A stretch of DNA of 64,000 bases from Terrabacter sp. Root85 (GCF_001429185.1 NZ_LMIW01000009.1:124001-188000); one strand, 5' to 3'; shown: positions 47,505 to 56,382, numbered from the stretch's first letter. Numbers and translations: made by a program. Notes: generated by a model from the sequence alone, not told the origin.

Positions 47505-48566
47505 ATGGCACACGGGGCCGGGCACGACGCAGACCTGGAGGCCGACGGGGGCGCGGTGGAGCCCGCGTCAGGTCGTCTGGCGCGTCTGCGGTCACGAGGG
47601 GAGGACACCGCGTCCCGGTATGCCCGGAAGTACATGGAGCTCTCCCGCCGCATTCCCGCGGCGAAGGTGCCCCTGGAGATGGCGGCCCTCTACGTCGCCC
47701 GCCAGGGCATGCTGCTCGCCAGCGCCGTCGCGTTCCGCACCTTCCTGTGGCTGCTCCCGCTCGCCCTGCTCGTGTCCGGCCTGGTGGCGGGACTCAGCCG
47801 CGCGATCCCCGGTGCGGCCGAGGACGCCGTCGCCGTCACGGGGGTGACGAGCACCCTGCGGCAACAGATCACCGTCGCCCTCGAGGAGTCCACCCGCTCG
47901 TGGTGGGTGGCCGTGCTCGTCGGTCTCTTCCTCTCGCTGTGGACGACGCGAACCCTGATGCGCAACCTCGTCATCGTCAACGCGCACGTGTGGGACGCCC
48001 GGGTGCCGCGACGCACGCAGCGCGAGGTGCTGGGGGCGACGCTCGTCTTCGGGGCGGCCTGGCTGGGCATCTTCCTCGGTGCCGCGCTCGTCACGAGTCT
48101 CGACAACCTCCTGCCCGGCGGCATCCTGCTGTCCTTCGTCTGCCAGGCGGGGATCTCCGGCGCCGGGTGGGTGCTCATCACCCTCCACCTGCCCGACCGG
48201 CGTCGGTCCTGGCTGGACCTCGTGCCCGGCGGCCTGCTCTTCGGGGTGGGGCTCGCGACCCTCCACGTCATCAGCCGCGTCTACCTCCCGGCCCGGATCG
48301 AGCACTCGTCGGCGCTCTACGGCTCGCTCGGCGTCGCCGGTGCCGTGCTCGTCTGGCTCCTCGTCGCCGGTCAGCTCATCGTGGGCTGCGCCATCCTCAA
48401 CCGGGTGTGGCTACGCCACCAGGACCCGACGTTCGACCTGGACTTCGACGCGTCGTTGGACTTCTCGATCGAGCCGGCCATCGAGAGGGCCGCCGAACGT
48501 GCCACCGAACGGACCACCGAACGGACCACCGAGAAGCCAGATGATTCGGGCGACACCACGGTCTGA
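47505..48566 (+). CDS. YihY/BrkB family inner-membrane protein
   Basis: This 353-residue protein has about six membrane helices and the YihY family segments KVPLEMAALYVARQGMLLASAVAFRTFLWLLPLALL, LYGSLGVAGAVLVWLLVAGQLIVGCAILNRVW. It ends with a repetitive tail (IERAAERATERTTERTTEKPDDSG) made of short E-R-x-x-E-R repeats. ATG 47505 starts before a 40-residue hydrophilic N-tail. It is followed 27 nt later by the GlsB-like gene. The function is not established; the old label ribonuclease BN is not supported. Confidence 0.85.
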   Translation: MAHGAGHDADLEADGGAVEPASGRLARLRSRGEDTASRYARKYMELSRRIPAAKVPLEMAALYVARQGMLLASAVAFRTFLWLLPLALLVSGLVAGLSRAIPGAAEDAVAVTGVTSTLRQQITVALEESTRSWWVAVLVGLFLSLWTTRTLMRNLVIVNAHVWDARVPRRTQREVLGATLVFGAAWLGIFLGAALVTSLDNLLPGGILLSFVCQAGISGAGWVLITLHLPDRRRSWLDLVPGGLLFGVGLATLHVISRVYLPARIEHSSALYGSLGVAGAVLVWLLVAGQLIVGCAILNRVWLRHQDPTFDLDFDASLDFSIEPAIERAAERATERTTERTTEKPDDSGDTTV

Positions 48567-48581
48567 GGCGTCTGGTGCCTC

Positions 48582-48587
48582 TATGCT
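48582..48587 (+). promoter_or_regulatory. Candidate -10 element (TATGCT), leaderless-type start
   Basis: TATGCT ends 6 nt before the ATG at 48594, inside the short gap after the YihY gene. Confidence 0.4.
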
Positions 48588-48593
48588 CGGCCC

Positions 48594-48857
48594 ATGCTCA
48601 TCATCGGCATGATCCTCTTCGGCATGCTCGTCGGCGCCGCCGCCCAGCTCATCCTGGGTCGCGAGGGCAAGAGCATCGACTGGACGATGGCCATCGTCGC
48701 GGGCCTCGTGGGCTCGTTCGTCGGTGGTCTCCTCGCGAGCCTCATCGCGGGCGACGGCCTCGCGCTGCGACCGAGCGGCATCATCGGCTCGATCGTCGGC
48801 GCCGTCGTCGTGACGGCCGTGTGGCGCTGGAGCCGCACCCGCAGCGTCACCCGCTGA
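48594..48857 (+). CDS. GlsB/YeaQ/YmgE family stress-response membrane protein
   Basis: This 87-residue protein has three small hydrophobic helices with glycine zippers (MLIIGMILFGMLVGAAAQLIL, MAIVAGLVGSFVGGLLASLI, GIIGSIVGAVVVTAVWRW). This is the transglycosylase-associated/YeaQ pattern. It lacks the longer extension of some members. Function in envelope stress is family-level knowledge. It converges with the ABC-F gene. Confidence 0.88.
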   Translation: MLIIGMILFGMLVGAAAQLILGREGKSIDWTMAIVAGLVGSFVGGLLASLIAGDGLALRPSGIIGSIVGAVVVTAVWRWSRTRSVTR

Positions 48858-48880
48858 CCGAGCCTCTGCCGCAGGTCCGG

Positions 48881-50539
48881 TCAAAGGCTCTCGACGCGGA
48901 CGCGTCCGCGCGTGACGACCCACCGGTGGGTCAGGCGTATGCCGTCGAGCAGGCTCTCGTCGTGGCTCACGACGAGCACGGTCCCTCCGAAGGCCGCCAC
49001 GGCGGCCTCGAGCTGCTCGATGGCGTCGACGTCGAGGTGGTTCGTCGGCTCGTCGAGCACGAGGACGTTGACCTCACGACCCTGGAAGAGGGCCATGAGC
49101 GCTCGCGTCCGCTCTCCCATCGACAGGCTCCGGGCCGGACGTGAGACGTGCTCGGACCCGAGCCCGAACTTCGCGAGGAGGGTGCGCACCTCCGCGACCG
49201 GCCACTCGCTCCCCGACCTCGGGTGGGTCCCGAGCTCGCGCCGCACGACCTCGAGCACCGAGGCGTCGTCGTCGAGCAGGTGCCGGCGCTGGTCGATGAC
49301 GCCGACGGCCACACGCGTGCCCAGGCTCTGGCGACCGGACGTGAGGGGCAGGTCACCGAGCAGGGCGCCGAGCAGCGTCGTCTTGCCCGAGCCGTTGTCG
49401 CCGACGAGCGCGATGCGGTCGCCGCGGCCGACGACGAGGCTGACCGGGCCGAGCCGGAAGCCGTGCCGCTCGACGACCGCGTCGGAGAGCGTGGCCACGA
49501 CATCGGCGGAGGGCCGGCCCTCGGTGATGGCGTAGCGCAGCTGCCACTCCTTGCGTGGTTGCTCCACCGCGTCGAGTCGATCAGCGGCCCGCTCGAGGCG
49601 GCCGCCCTTCGCGGCCTGACGGTCGGCCCTGGCCTTGTGCTTCTCGCGGATGTGCTTGTCAGGCTCCTTGCCGAGCGCGACATTGCGCCGCCCCCGGTCG
49701 GCCCAGTCGTGCCGCTGCCGGGACTGCGCGAGCAGCGAGTCCCGCTCGGCGGCATACCCCTCGTACGCCTCCCACGCGTGGGCGCGGGCGAGCTCGCGCT
49801 GCGCGACGAAGCTGCTCCAGCCGCCGGTGTAGTGGCCGATGCGCTGCTGCTTGACGTCGAGCTCGACGACGCCGGTGGCGACCGCGTCGAGGAAGGTGCG
49901 GTCATGGCTGGCGACGAGGATCGGGCCCTCGTGCGCGGCGACGAAGTGGGCCACGAGGGTGAGCCCGCGGGCGTCGAGGTCGTTCGTCGGCTCGTCGAGG
50001 AGCAGCACGTCGTACTGGCTGAGCAGCACGGCGACGAGGCAGGCCCGCGCGGCCTGCCCGCCGGACAGGGTGCCGAGGGGACGGTTGGACGCGACGTCGA
50101 GCCCGACGCGGGCGGCCGCCTCGGGCAGCCGCTCGTCGAGGTCGGCGGCCCCGAGCGCGAGCCAGCGCTCGAGGGCGGCGGCGTAGCGGTCCTCGCTGCC
50201 CTCGTCGCCGGCAGCGATCGCGGCGGACGCGGCCTCGAGCTCGGTGTCGGCCGCCGTGACGCCGGTGCGTCGACGGGCATACGTCAGGAGGGTCTCCGAC
50301 GGGTCGGGCACGACTTGCGGGAGCCAGCCGACCGTCGCGTCGCGCGGGGCGAGACGGATCGAGCCGGCCTCGATCGGCAGCTCGCCGACGATGGTGCGCA
50401 TGAGCGTCGACTTGCCCGACCCGTTGGGGCCGACGACGGCGAGCACGTCGCCGTCGGCGAGGGTCAGGTCGAGACCGGAGAAGAGGGTGCGTGCCCCGAA
50501 GGCGACGTCCAGTCCGGAGATGGTGAGGGTGGAAGACAT
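48881..50539 (-). CDS. ABC-F family ATPase (ribosome protection / translation factor type)
   Basis: This 552-residue protein has two ABC ATPase domains without membrane helices. Walker A motifs are VVGPNGSGKSTLMRTI and LVGDNGSGKTTLLGALLGD. The signatures are LSGGQAARACLVAVLL and SMGERTRALMALF; the second is degenerate. Walker B motifs are LLLDEPTNDLDARG and LVLDEPTNHLDVDAIEQ. A charged linker (DSLLAQSRQRHDWADRGRRNVALGKEPDKHIREKHKARADRQ) fits the P-site tRNA interaction motif of ABC-F proteins. Members range from antibiotic-resistance proteins to EttA-like factors; this one resembles the resistance-type class. The upstream leader may carry a short attenuator peptide. Confidence 0.88.
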   Translation of the reverse strand: MSSTLTISGLDVAFGARTLFSGLDLTLADGDVLAVVGPNGSGKSTLMRTIVGELPIEAGSIRLAPRDATVGWLPQVVPDPSETLLTYARRRTGVTAADTELEAASAAIAAGDEGSEDRYAAALERWLALGAADLDERLPEAAARVGLDVASNRPLGTLSGGQAARACLVAVLLSQYDVLLLDEPTNDLDARGLTLVAHFVAAHEGPILVASHDRTFLDAVATGVVELDVKQQRIGHYTGGWSSFVAQRELARAHAWEAYEGYAAERDSLLAQSRQRHDWADRGRRNVALGKEPDKHIREKHKARADRQAAKGGRLERAADRLDAVEQPRKEWQLRYAITEGRPSADVVATLSDAVVERHGFRLGPVSLVVGRGDRIALVGDNGSGKTTLLGALLGDLPLTSGRQSLGTRVAVGVIDQRRHLLDDDASVLEVVRRELGTHPRSGSEWPVAEVRTLLAKFGLGSEHVSRPARSLSMGERTRALMALFQGREVNVLVLDEPTNHLDVDAIEQLEAAVAAFGGTVLVVSHDESLLDGIRLTHRWVVTRGRVRVESL

Positions 50540-50591
50540 GGGGGTCCTTGATGGTCGGCAGGGCCCCGCGGGTGACGTCAGACGGTCGTCG

Positions 50592-50621
50592 TCAGGTCAG
50601 CGGCGGGCGGGCTCGAGGCAT
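50592..50621 (-). CDS. Possible 9-codon leader peptide (MPRARPPLT) of the ABC-F gene
   Basis: The ATG at 50619-50621 opens an Arg/Pro-rich 9-residue frame that ends 52 nt before the ABC-F ATG. Short Arg/Pro-rich leader peptides that stall ribosomes in the presence of drugs precede many ABC-F resistance genes. The spacing fits attenuation, but no strong ribosome-binding site or terminator was found. Confidence 0.3.
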   Translation of the reverse strand: MPRARPPLT

Positions 50622-50704
50622 CAGGAGATCCACACGGGAGAGAAGGTACGCGGCGCCCAGGGCTCGCGTCCAGCCCTTTTCCGTCGCGCTCGGGCAACTC
50701 GACC

Positions 50705-50823
50705 CCGCCCGGGCGGAGTTGTGGTGGTCAGGCGGCTTCCGGGGCGCGCCAGGTCCGCCCGGGCGGAGTTGTGGTGGTCAGGCGGGCTTCCGGCGCGCGC
50801 CAGGTCCGCCCGGGCGGAGTTGT
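50705..50823. repeat. Tandem ~50-bp repeat, about 2.4 copies, upstream of the ABC-F gene and downstream of the response regulator
   Basis: Each unit begins with the perfect palindrome CCGCCCGGGCGG, then GAGTTGTGGTGGTCAGGCG, then a GGCTTCCGG/GCGCGCC part ending in CCAGGT. The first unit is 50705-50754, the second 50755-50805 (one inserted G), the third is a partial copy at 50806-50823. Palindromes every ~50 bp make a strong hairpin array. Confidence 0.85.
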
Positions 50824-50833
50824 CGCGCCGGGC

Positions 50834-51547
50834 TCAGGGGAGGGCGGCGTCGTGGACGACGATGGCGATCTGGACGCGGTTGTCGGCGCCGAGCTTGTCG
50901 AGGACGCGCGACACGTGGGCCTTGACGGTCGGCACGGAGAGGTAGAGCTCGCGCGAGATGTCGGCGTTGGACAGTCCGCGGCCGATGGCGAGGGCCACCT
51001 CGCGCTCGCGGTCGGTGAGGGTCGCCAGGCGGGCCTCGGCGTCGGCGCGGCGGCGGTCGCCGGCGTCCGCCACGGCTCCTCCGCCGGTCGCGACGTGGGC
51101 CATGAGGGTCGCGGTGACGCTCGGCGACAGGATCGGCTCGCCGGTGGCGACGAGGCGCACCGCCTCGACGAGCCGTCGCGGCTCGGTGTCCTTGAGCAGG
51201 AAGCCGTGCGCGCCGGCCCGCAGCGCCTGCACGACCATGTCGTCGGCGTCGAAGGTCGTCAGGACGATGACCTTGAGGTCGTCGCCGCGCGCACCGCGGA
51301 CGGCCCGGGCGCCTTCGGACAGCAGCGCTCTCGTCGTCTCGAGGCCGTCCCGGCGCGGCATCCGGATATCCATGAGGACGACGTCGGGCCGGTGCTCGTC
51401 GACGACGCGCTCACCCGCGATGCCGTCACCCGCCTCCGCGACGACGTCGAGGTCGGGTGCCCCACCGAGGATCATCCTCAGCCCGGCACGCACGAGCGCG
51501 TCGTCGTCGACGATCACGACGCGCGTACGCCATGGGTCCCCGGTCAT
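50834..51547 (-). CDS. NarL/LuxR-family response regulator
   Basis: This 237-residue protein has a receiver domain: VVIVDDDALVRAGLRMIL, the phosphorylated Asp near residue 57 in VVLMDIRMPRRDGLETTRAL, the VLTTFDADDMVVQALRAGAHGFLLKD switch. A LuxR-type HTH follows at the C-terminus (LATLTDREREVALAIGRGLSNADISRELYLSVPTVKAHVSRVLDKLGADNRVQIAI). ATG 51545-51547 overlaps the kinase stop (ATGA). It is partnered with the kinase next to it and probably controls the divergent ABC exporter. Confidence 0.92.
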   Translation of the reverse strand: MTGDPWRTRVVIVDDDALVRAGLRMILGGAPDLDVVAEAGDGIAGERVVDEHRPDVVLMDIRMPRRDGLETTRALLSEGARAVRGARGDDLKVIVLTTFDADDMVVQALRAGAHGFLLKDTEPRRLVEAVRLVATGEPILSPSVTATLMAHVATGGGAVADAGDRRRADAEARLATLTDREREVALAIGRGLSNADISRELYLSVPTVKAHVSRVLDKLGADNRVQIAIVVHDAALP

Positions 51548-52815
51548 CGCGACCACGGTAGCCGGGCCGTGAGGACGAAGTCGCCCGCGCGGTCGGGACC
51601 GTAGGTCAGCTCGCCCCCGGCGAGGACGGCCCGCTCCGTGAGCCCGAGCAGCCCCAGCCCGGCTCCCACCGTGACGTCCTGGCGTATGCCGTCCGCTGCG
51701 TCCCCGCCTCCGCGCGGGACCGTGTTGCGCACCGTCACGCGGACGGCCTCGTCGTCGAGGCCGCCCTCCGGGGCGGTGGCCACGGTGACCCGGACGGCCG
51801 CGCCAGGGGCGTGCTTGCGGGCGTTCGTCAGGCCCTCCTGCACGATCCGGTAGGCGCCGCGCGACACCTGCTCGGGCACACGCTCGAGGTCACCCGACCG
51901 GTCGAGCCGGACCGTCGTGCCGCCCGAGCGTGCCTCGGCGACGAGCGCCTCGAGGTCGGCGAGCGTCGGCTGCGGCGGCTGGGGCGTGCCGTCGGCGGGA
52001 GCCCCCGAGCCGGGCACGTCGCGGAGCACCCCGAGCACGGCCCGCAGCTCGGTCAGGGCCTCGTTGGCGCTCTCGCGGACCACCTCGGCCGTCTCGGAGA
52101 CCTGCTCGGGCGTCAGGTCGGTGCGGTAGGCGAGGGCGCCGGAGTGCATGGCCACCAGGGAGATCCGGTGTGCGAGGACGTCGTGCATCTCGCGCGCGAT
52201 CCGGGCCCGCTCTGCGACCTGCGCCTGGACGACGCGCATCGCCTGCTCGCGCTCGGCGGTCAGGGCCCGTTCGTGGAGCGAGGCGACGAAGGCGCGGCGC
52301 TCGCCGATGGCCCAGCCGATCGCGACGCTGACGGCATAGCTGAGCAGGCCGATGATGACGTTCGGCAGGGTGACGACCTGGTCCTCGGTCGGGTAGACCA
52401 TCGAGTGCGACCAGCCCGCCACCATCCACGGCACGAGGACGACCGCGATCTCGCGCCAGTGGCGGCGCGTCGACAGGGACACGAGCGCCACGACGGACGC
52501 ACCGATCGCGACGGAGGAGATCCCGGAGAGGGCCGCCGTGACGACGGCGACGGCGAGCGGCCAGCGGCGGCGCCACAGCAGCAGCGTCGTCGAGCCGAGC
52601 CCGATCGCGAGGTCGACGAGGAGCCAGTCCTTGCCGAACGTCGGCTCCACGTGGCGTTGGTCGAGCTGCGCCTGCACGGCGCCCCAGAGAGCGAGTCCGA
52701 AGAGGAAGGCGACCCCGAGCCGCCACGTCTCACCCCACACGTGGCCCCGTCGGGTGCGGGCGATCCGGGGCAGCGGCACCCGGCCAGCGTAGGCGCCGAC
52801 CGGGCGCGACGGCAT
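51544..52815 (-). CDS. Two-component sensor histidine kinase (HisKA_3 type)
   Basis: This 423-residue kinase has an N-terminal region of 5-6 membrane helices (residues ~25-180). The HisKA_3 phospho-acceptor is ARIAREMHDVLAHRISLVAMHSGAL, with His near residue 225. Dimerisation helices and an HATPase_c domain (GAYRIVQEGLTNARKHAPGAAVRVTV, VGAGLGLLGLTERAVLAGGELTYG) follow. It autophosphorylates on the His and passes phosphate to the adjacent regulator. ATG 52813-52815 is the longest start; a GTG at 52777-52779 gives a shorter N-terminus. Confidence 0.92.
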   Translation of the reverse strand: MPSRPVGAYAGRVPLPRIARTRRGHVWGETWRLGVAFLFGLALWGAVQAQLDQRHVEPTFGKDWLLVDLAIGLGSTTLLLWRRRWPLAVAVVTAALSGISSVAIGASVVALVSLSTRRHWREIAVVLVPWMVAGWSHSMVYPTEDQVVTLPNVIIGLLSYAVSVAIGWAIGERRAFVASLHERALTAEREQAMRVVQAQVAERARIAREMHDVLAHRISLVAMHSGALAYRTDLTPEQVSETAEVVRESANEALTELRAVLGVLRDVPGSGAPADGTPQPPQPTLADLEALVAEARSGGTTVRLDRSGDLERVPEQVSRGAYRIVQEGLTNARKHAPGAAVRVTVATAPEGGLDDEAVRVTVRNTVPRGGGDAADGIRQDVTVGAGLGLLGLTERAVLAGGELTYGPDRAGDFVLTARLPWSR

Positions 52816-52866
52816 CCGACCAAGGTCTCGTCCGCGACCGCCGACGGGGTCCGACCCTGAGCACGG

Positions 52867-52886
52867 ACCCTGACTCCGGTCAGGGT
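52867..52886. promoter_or_regulatory. 20-bp palindrome between the two-component system and the ABC exporter
   Basis: ACCCTGAC (52867-52874) and GTCAGGGT (52879-52886) are perfect inverted arms around TCCG. It lies in the divergent promoter region of the sensor kinase and the ABC transporter. A related degenerate CGACC ... GGGGTCG dyad follows at ~52893-52910. The simplest reading is the binding site of the response regulator. Confidence 0.65.
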
Positions 52887-52965
52887 CGGGTGCGACCTAG
52901 GTAGGGGTCGGAATCAGGCTTGTGACGGATGTGCGACCACCGCCTCTCCCGGGAGGGTGGAGCCC

Positions 52966-53865
52966 ATGATCACAGTGGAACGACTCACCAAGCGCTACGG
53001 CCCGTTCACGGCCGTCGACGACGTCTCCTTCGACGTCAAGCCGGGCCTCGTCACCGGCTTCCTCGGCCCCAACGGCGCGGGCAAGACGACCGCGATGCGC
53101 GTCATGGCCGGCCTGACGCCCGCCACGTCAGGACGGGCCACGGTGCTCGGCAAGCCGTATGCCGCCCTGCCGAACCCCGGCCGCCACGTCGGCCTCCTGC
53201 TCGACGCCTCCGCGCAGCACGCCGGCCGCACCGGCCGCGAGGTGCTGACACTCGGCGCCATCCTCATGGGTGTCGGCAAGCACCGCGTCGACGAGATGGT
53301 CGAGCTCGTCGGCCTCACCGAGAAGGAGGCGAACCGCCGGGTGCGCAACTACTCCCTCGGTATGCGCCAGCGGCTCGGCATCGCGCACGCGCTGCTCGGC
53401 GACCCCGAGGTGCTCATCCTCGACGAGCCGGCCAACGGTCTCGACCCCGCCGGGATCCGCTGGATGCGTGACCTCCTGCGCGGTTACGCCAACGAGGGCG
53501 GCACGGTGCTGCTCAGCTCGCACCTGCTCAACGAGATCGAGCGCGTCGCCGACGAGATCATCGTCATCGGCCACGGCAAGATCGTCGCCCACGGCACCAA
53601 GGACGAGCTGCTCGCCGGGGCCGGCACCTACACCCGCTCCACCGACGACGACGCCCTCCTGGCCGCGCTCGCCGAGGCCTCGATCGTCGCCCAGCGCACC
53701 CCGACGGGCGGCCTGCAGGTCGAGGCCGAGCCGATCGCCGTCGGCCGCGTCGCCGTCGCCCACCAGATCGTCCTGACCGAGCTGCGCGGCGCCGACAGCC
53801 GGGGCCTCGAGGAGATGTTCCTCGACCTCACGGCCGACGCCGCCCGAGAGGAGGTGGCGGCATGA
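52966..53865 (+). CDS. ABC transporter ATP-binding protein
   Basis: This 299-residue ATPase has Walker A FLGPNGAGKTTAMRVMAG, the signature YSLGMRQRLGIAHALLGDPEVLILDEPANGLDPAG (containing Walker B) and a His-switch in LLSSHLLNEIERVADE. The C-terminus has the extra ~70 residues typical of export-type ATPases partnered with a single permease. The ATG at 52966 with GGAGGG upstream decides the start; a GTG at 52957 is the alternative. It overlaps the permease by 4 nt. It is probably activated or repressed by the divergent two-component system. Confidence 0.93.
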   Translation: MITVERLTKRYGPFTAVDDVSFDVKPGLVTGFLGPNGAGKTTAMRVMAGLTPATSGRATVLGKPYAALPNPGRHVGLLLDASAQHAGRTGREVLTLGAILMGVGKHRVDEMVELVGLTEKEANRRVRNYSLGMRQRLGIAHALLGDPEVLILDEPANGLDPAGIRWMRDLLRGYANEGGTVLLSSHLLNEIERVADEIIVIGHGKIVAHGTKDELLAGAGTYTRSTDDDALLAALAEASIVAQRTPTGGLQVEAEPIAVGRVAVAHQIVLTELRGADSRGLEEMFLDLTADAAREEVAA

Positions 53866-54710
53866 CCGCCACGACCACGACGACGCCCACCGCGGCTCCC
53901 GTCTCCAAGAACGCCGAGTCGGCCCTGCCGACCCACGCCAAGGTGCCGAGCCGCATCGCCGGCACGCGTCCCACGACCGGGGTGCCCTTCGGCCGTCTCG
54001 TCCACGTCGAGCTGCGCAAGATGCTCGACACCAGGGCAGGCCGCTGGCTCCTCATCGGCATCGGCGCCATCATCGCGGTCGCGCTGACGATCATGTTCTT
54101 CAACGAGGGTGGCCAGCACGCCTTCGGCGAGTACCTCCAGGCCACGACGATGCCGATGGCGCTCATCCTCCCGGTCGTCGGCATCCTCGCCGTGACGTCC
54201 GAGTGGAGCCAGCGCACCGGCCTCGTCACCTTCGGTCTCGAACCGCGCCGCATGCGCATCGCGTGGGCCAAGCTCCTCTCTGCGCTCCTCGTCGGCGTCT
54301 GCGCCTTCGCGCTGTCGCTCGTGCTGGCCGCCCTCGCGCACCAGGCCGCGATCACCTTCCGCGGCATCACCGGCGACTGGTCCACGGACGCGCTCGTGCT
54401 CCTCGGCGCCGGCGGCTACGTGCTGCTCGGCATCGCCCAGGGTGTCGGTTTCGGCATGCTCTTCAAGAACACGCCCGCCGCGGTCGTCGTCTTCTTCGTC
54501 CTGCCGACCGCGTGGTCGATCCTCGGCTCGATGGTCTCGTGGCTGGGCGACGCCGCGACCTGGCTCGACATGAACCAGACGATGCAGCCGCTCTTCGAGG
54601 GATCGCTGACGGGTGCCCAGTGGGCCCACCTCGCCACCTCGGTCGCCGTCTGGGTCGTCGCGCCCCTGGCTGTCGGCATCTGGCGCCTGACCCGCGCCGA
54701 GGTGAAGTAG
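53862..54710 (+). CDS. ABC-2-type transporter permease
   Basis: This 282-residue membrane protein has a ~45-residue hydrophilic N-tail and about six membrane helices (ABC-2 pattern). HVELRKMLDTRAGRWLLIGIGAIIAVALTIMFF starts the first helix, and later helices end with LATSVAVWVVAPLAVGIWRLTRAEVK. The arrangement EWSQRTGLVTFGLEPRRMRIAWAK is typical of exporter permeases. The start overlaps the ATPase stop (ATGA). The substrate is not evident. Confidence 0.9.
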   Translation: MTATTTTTPTAAPVSKNAESALPTHAKVPSRIAGTRPTTGVPFGRLVHVELRKMLDTRAGRWLLIGIGAIIAVALTIMFFNEGGQHAFGEYLQATTMPMALILPVVGILAVTSEWSQRTGLVTFGLEPRRMRIAWAKLLSALLVGVCAFALSLVLAALAHQAAITFRGITGDWSTDALVLLGAGGYVLLGIAQGVGFGMLFKNTPAAVVVFFVLPTAWSILGSMVSWLGDAATWLDMNQTMQPLFEGSLTGAQWAHLATSVAVWVVAPLAVGIWRLTRAEVK

Positions 54711-54726
54711 CACCTGACCACGAACA

Positions 54727-54769
54727 AGAGGTATGCCGTGTGCCTGACGGGGGCACACGGCATACCTCT
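54727..54769. terminator. 18-bp perfect hairpin between convergent permease and catalase genes
   Basis: AGAGGTATGCCGTGTGCC (54727-54744), loop TGACGGG, then its exact reverse complement (54752-54769). It sits in the 85-nt gap between two convergent stops and so would terminate both transcripts. The arms contain the window-wide GTATGCCG motif on both strands. Confidence 0.85.
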
Positions 54770-54795
54770 GCGTGTTGCTGGGGCGAAAGGCCTTG

Positions 54796-56382
54796 TCAGT
54801 TGGCCGCGTTCGTCTTCGTCTCGACGATCGGGTCCTTGACGACCTTGGCGTCGTCGGCGTCTCCGCCCGGGTTGGCGCCGCCGAGGCCGGCGCGGACGAG
54901 CTCCTCGATCTGCTTGCCCGTCTCGGCGTCGACGCTCTTCCAGTAGTCGATGGCGCGCTCGAGCACCGGGGACTTCACGCCGCCGAGCAGGTGGCCGGCC
55001 ACCGTCTCGGTGAACGCCTCTCGCTGTGCGTCGTCCCAGACCTCGCGGACGAGCAGGCCCGCCTGGCTGAAGTCGTCGTCGTCCTCGCGCAGCGTGTAGG
55101 CCTGGCGCACCATGGCGCCGTCGGTCTCCCAGCCCTCCTCGACCTCACCGACCTCGTCGGCGTAGCCGCGGCCCTCGCTGTTGGGGGCGTAGACGGGCAG
55201 GTCGCCGTGGTGGTCGTAGGCCATCGGGCCGTCCTGCGTGTAGGTGTTGAGGCCCTCGACGCGCGGACGGTTGACCGGCAGCTGGAGATAGTTCGGGCCG
55301 ATGCGGTAGCGGTGCGTGTCGCTGTAGGCGAAGACGCGGCCGAGCAGCATCTTGTCGGGCGAGAAGCCGATGCCCGGCACGACCGCCGACGGCTCGAAGG
55401 CCGCCTGCTCGATCTGCGCGAAGAAGTTGTCGGGGTTGCGGTTCAGCGTCATCGTGCCGACCTTGATGAGCGGGTAGTCGCGGTGCGGCCACACCTTCGT
55501 CAGGTCGAACGGGTTGACGTGGTAGGTCTTCGCGTCCTCGTAGGGCATGGCCTGGATCGACAGCGTCCAGCTCGGGAAGTCGCCCGCCTCGATGGCGTCG
55601 TGGAGGTCGCGGCGGTGGTGGTCGGCGTCCTGACCGGCGATGCGCTCGGCCTCGGCGCCGGTCAGGCCCTCGACCCCCTGGTTGCTGTGGAAGTGGTACT
55701 TGACCCAGTGCTTGTCGCCGGCCCCGTTGACCCAGAGGAAGGTGTGGCTGCCGTAGCCGTTCATGTGGCGGAACGTCTTCGGGATGCCGCGGTCGCCCAT
55801 GAGGTAGGTGACCTGGTGCGCCGACTCCGGGTTGAGGCTCCAGAAGTCCCACTGCATGTGGTTGTCGCGCAGCCCCGAGCCGCCGCGGCGCTTCTGGCTG
55901 CGGATGAAGTGCGGGAACTTCATCGTGTCGCGGATGAAGAAGACCGGGGTGTTGTTGCCGACGAGGTCGTAGTTGCCCTCGGTCGTGTAGAACTTCAGCG
56001 CGAAGCCGCGCGGGTCGCGCCACGTGTCGGGGCTGCCCTGCTCGCCGGCGACCGTCGAGAAGCGCGCGAGCATCTCGGTGCTGGCGCCCTTCTGGAAGAG
56101 CGCGGCCTTGGTGTAGGCCGACACGTCCTCGGTGGTCTCGAAGGTGCCGAACGCGCCGGAGCCCTTGGCGTGGACGTTGCGCTCCGGGATGCGCTCGCGG
56201 TTGAAGTGCGCCATCTGGTTGAGGAAATGGTGGTCGTGCAGCAGGATCGGGCCGTCCGGGCCGACCGTGAGCGAGTTGCGGTCACTCGGCGCCGGTGCTC
56301 CGGTCTCGGTGTGCGACCCGAGTCGCGCCTCCTCGCTCGGGGCCGTCTCGATGGACTCGCGGGACTTCGTGCTCTCACTCAT
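54796..56382 (-). CDS. katA: Monofunctional heme catalase
   Basis: This 528-residue clade-3-like catalase disproportionates hydrogen peroxide. Landmarks are [44 protein letters not shown] (distal His within RNVHAKG), [57 protein letters not shown], and the proximal heme Tyr in [23 protein letters not shown]. No Fur-type regulator gene is adjacent. ATG 56380-56382. It converges with the permease through the hairpin above. Confidence 0.96.
   Translation of the reverse strand: MSESTKSRESIETAPSEEARLGSHTETGAPAPSDRNSLTVGPDGPILLHDHHFLNQMAHFNRERIPERNVHAKGSGAFGTFETTEDVSAYTKAALFQKGASTEMLARFSTVAGEQGSPDTWRDPRGFALKFYTTEGNYDLVGNNTPVFFIRDTMKFPHFIRSQKRRGGSGLRDNHMQWDFWSLNPESAHQVTYLMGDRGIPKTFRHMNGYGSHTFLWVNGAGDKHWVKYHFHSNQGVEGLTGAEAERIAGQDADHHRRDLHDAIEAGDFPSWTLSIQAMPYEDAKTYHVNPFDLTKVWPHRDYPLIKVGTMTLNRNPDNFFAQIEQAAFEPSAVVPGIGFSPDKMLLGRVFAYSDTHRYRIGPNYLQLPVNRPRVEGLNTYTQDGPMAYDHHGDLPVYAPNSEGRGYADEVGEVEEGWETDGAMVRQAYTLREDDDDFSQAGLLVREVWDDAQREAFTETVAGHLLGGVKSPVLERAIDYWKSVDAETGKQIEELVRAGLGGANPGGDADDAKVVKDPIVETKTNAAN

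Noticed and set aside
52867-52886. Terminator for the divergent genes
   Set aside because: It lies upstream of both start codons rather than after a stop, so an operator is more likely.
53156-53163. Tyr-Ala codon preference as the cause of the GTATGCC words
   Set aside because: The word also appears out of frame with Tyr-Ala (Val-Cys, Arg-Met-Pro, Gly-Ile-Pro, Ala-Tyr) and on the opposite strand in intergenic hairpins.
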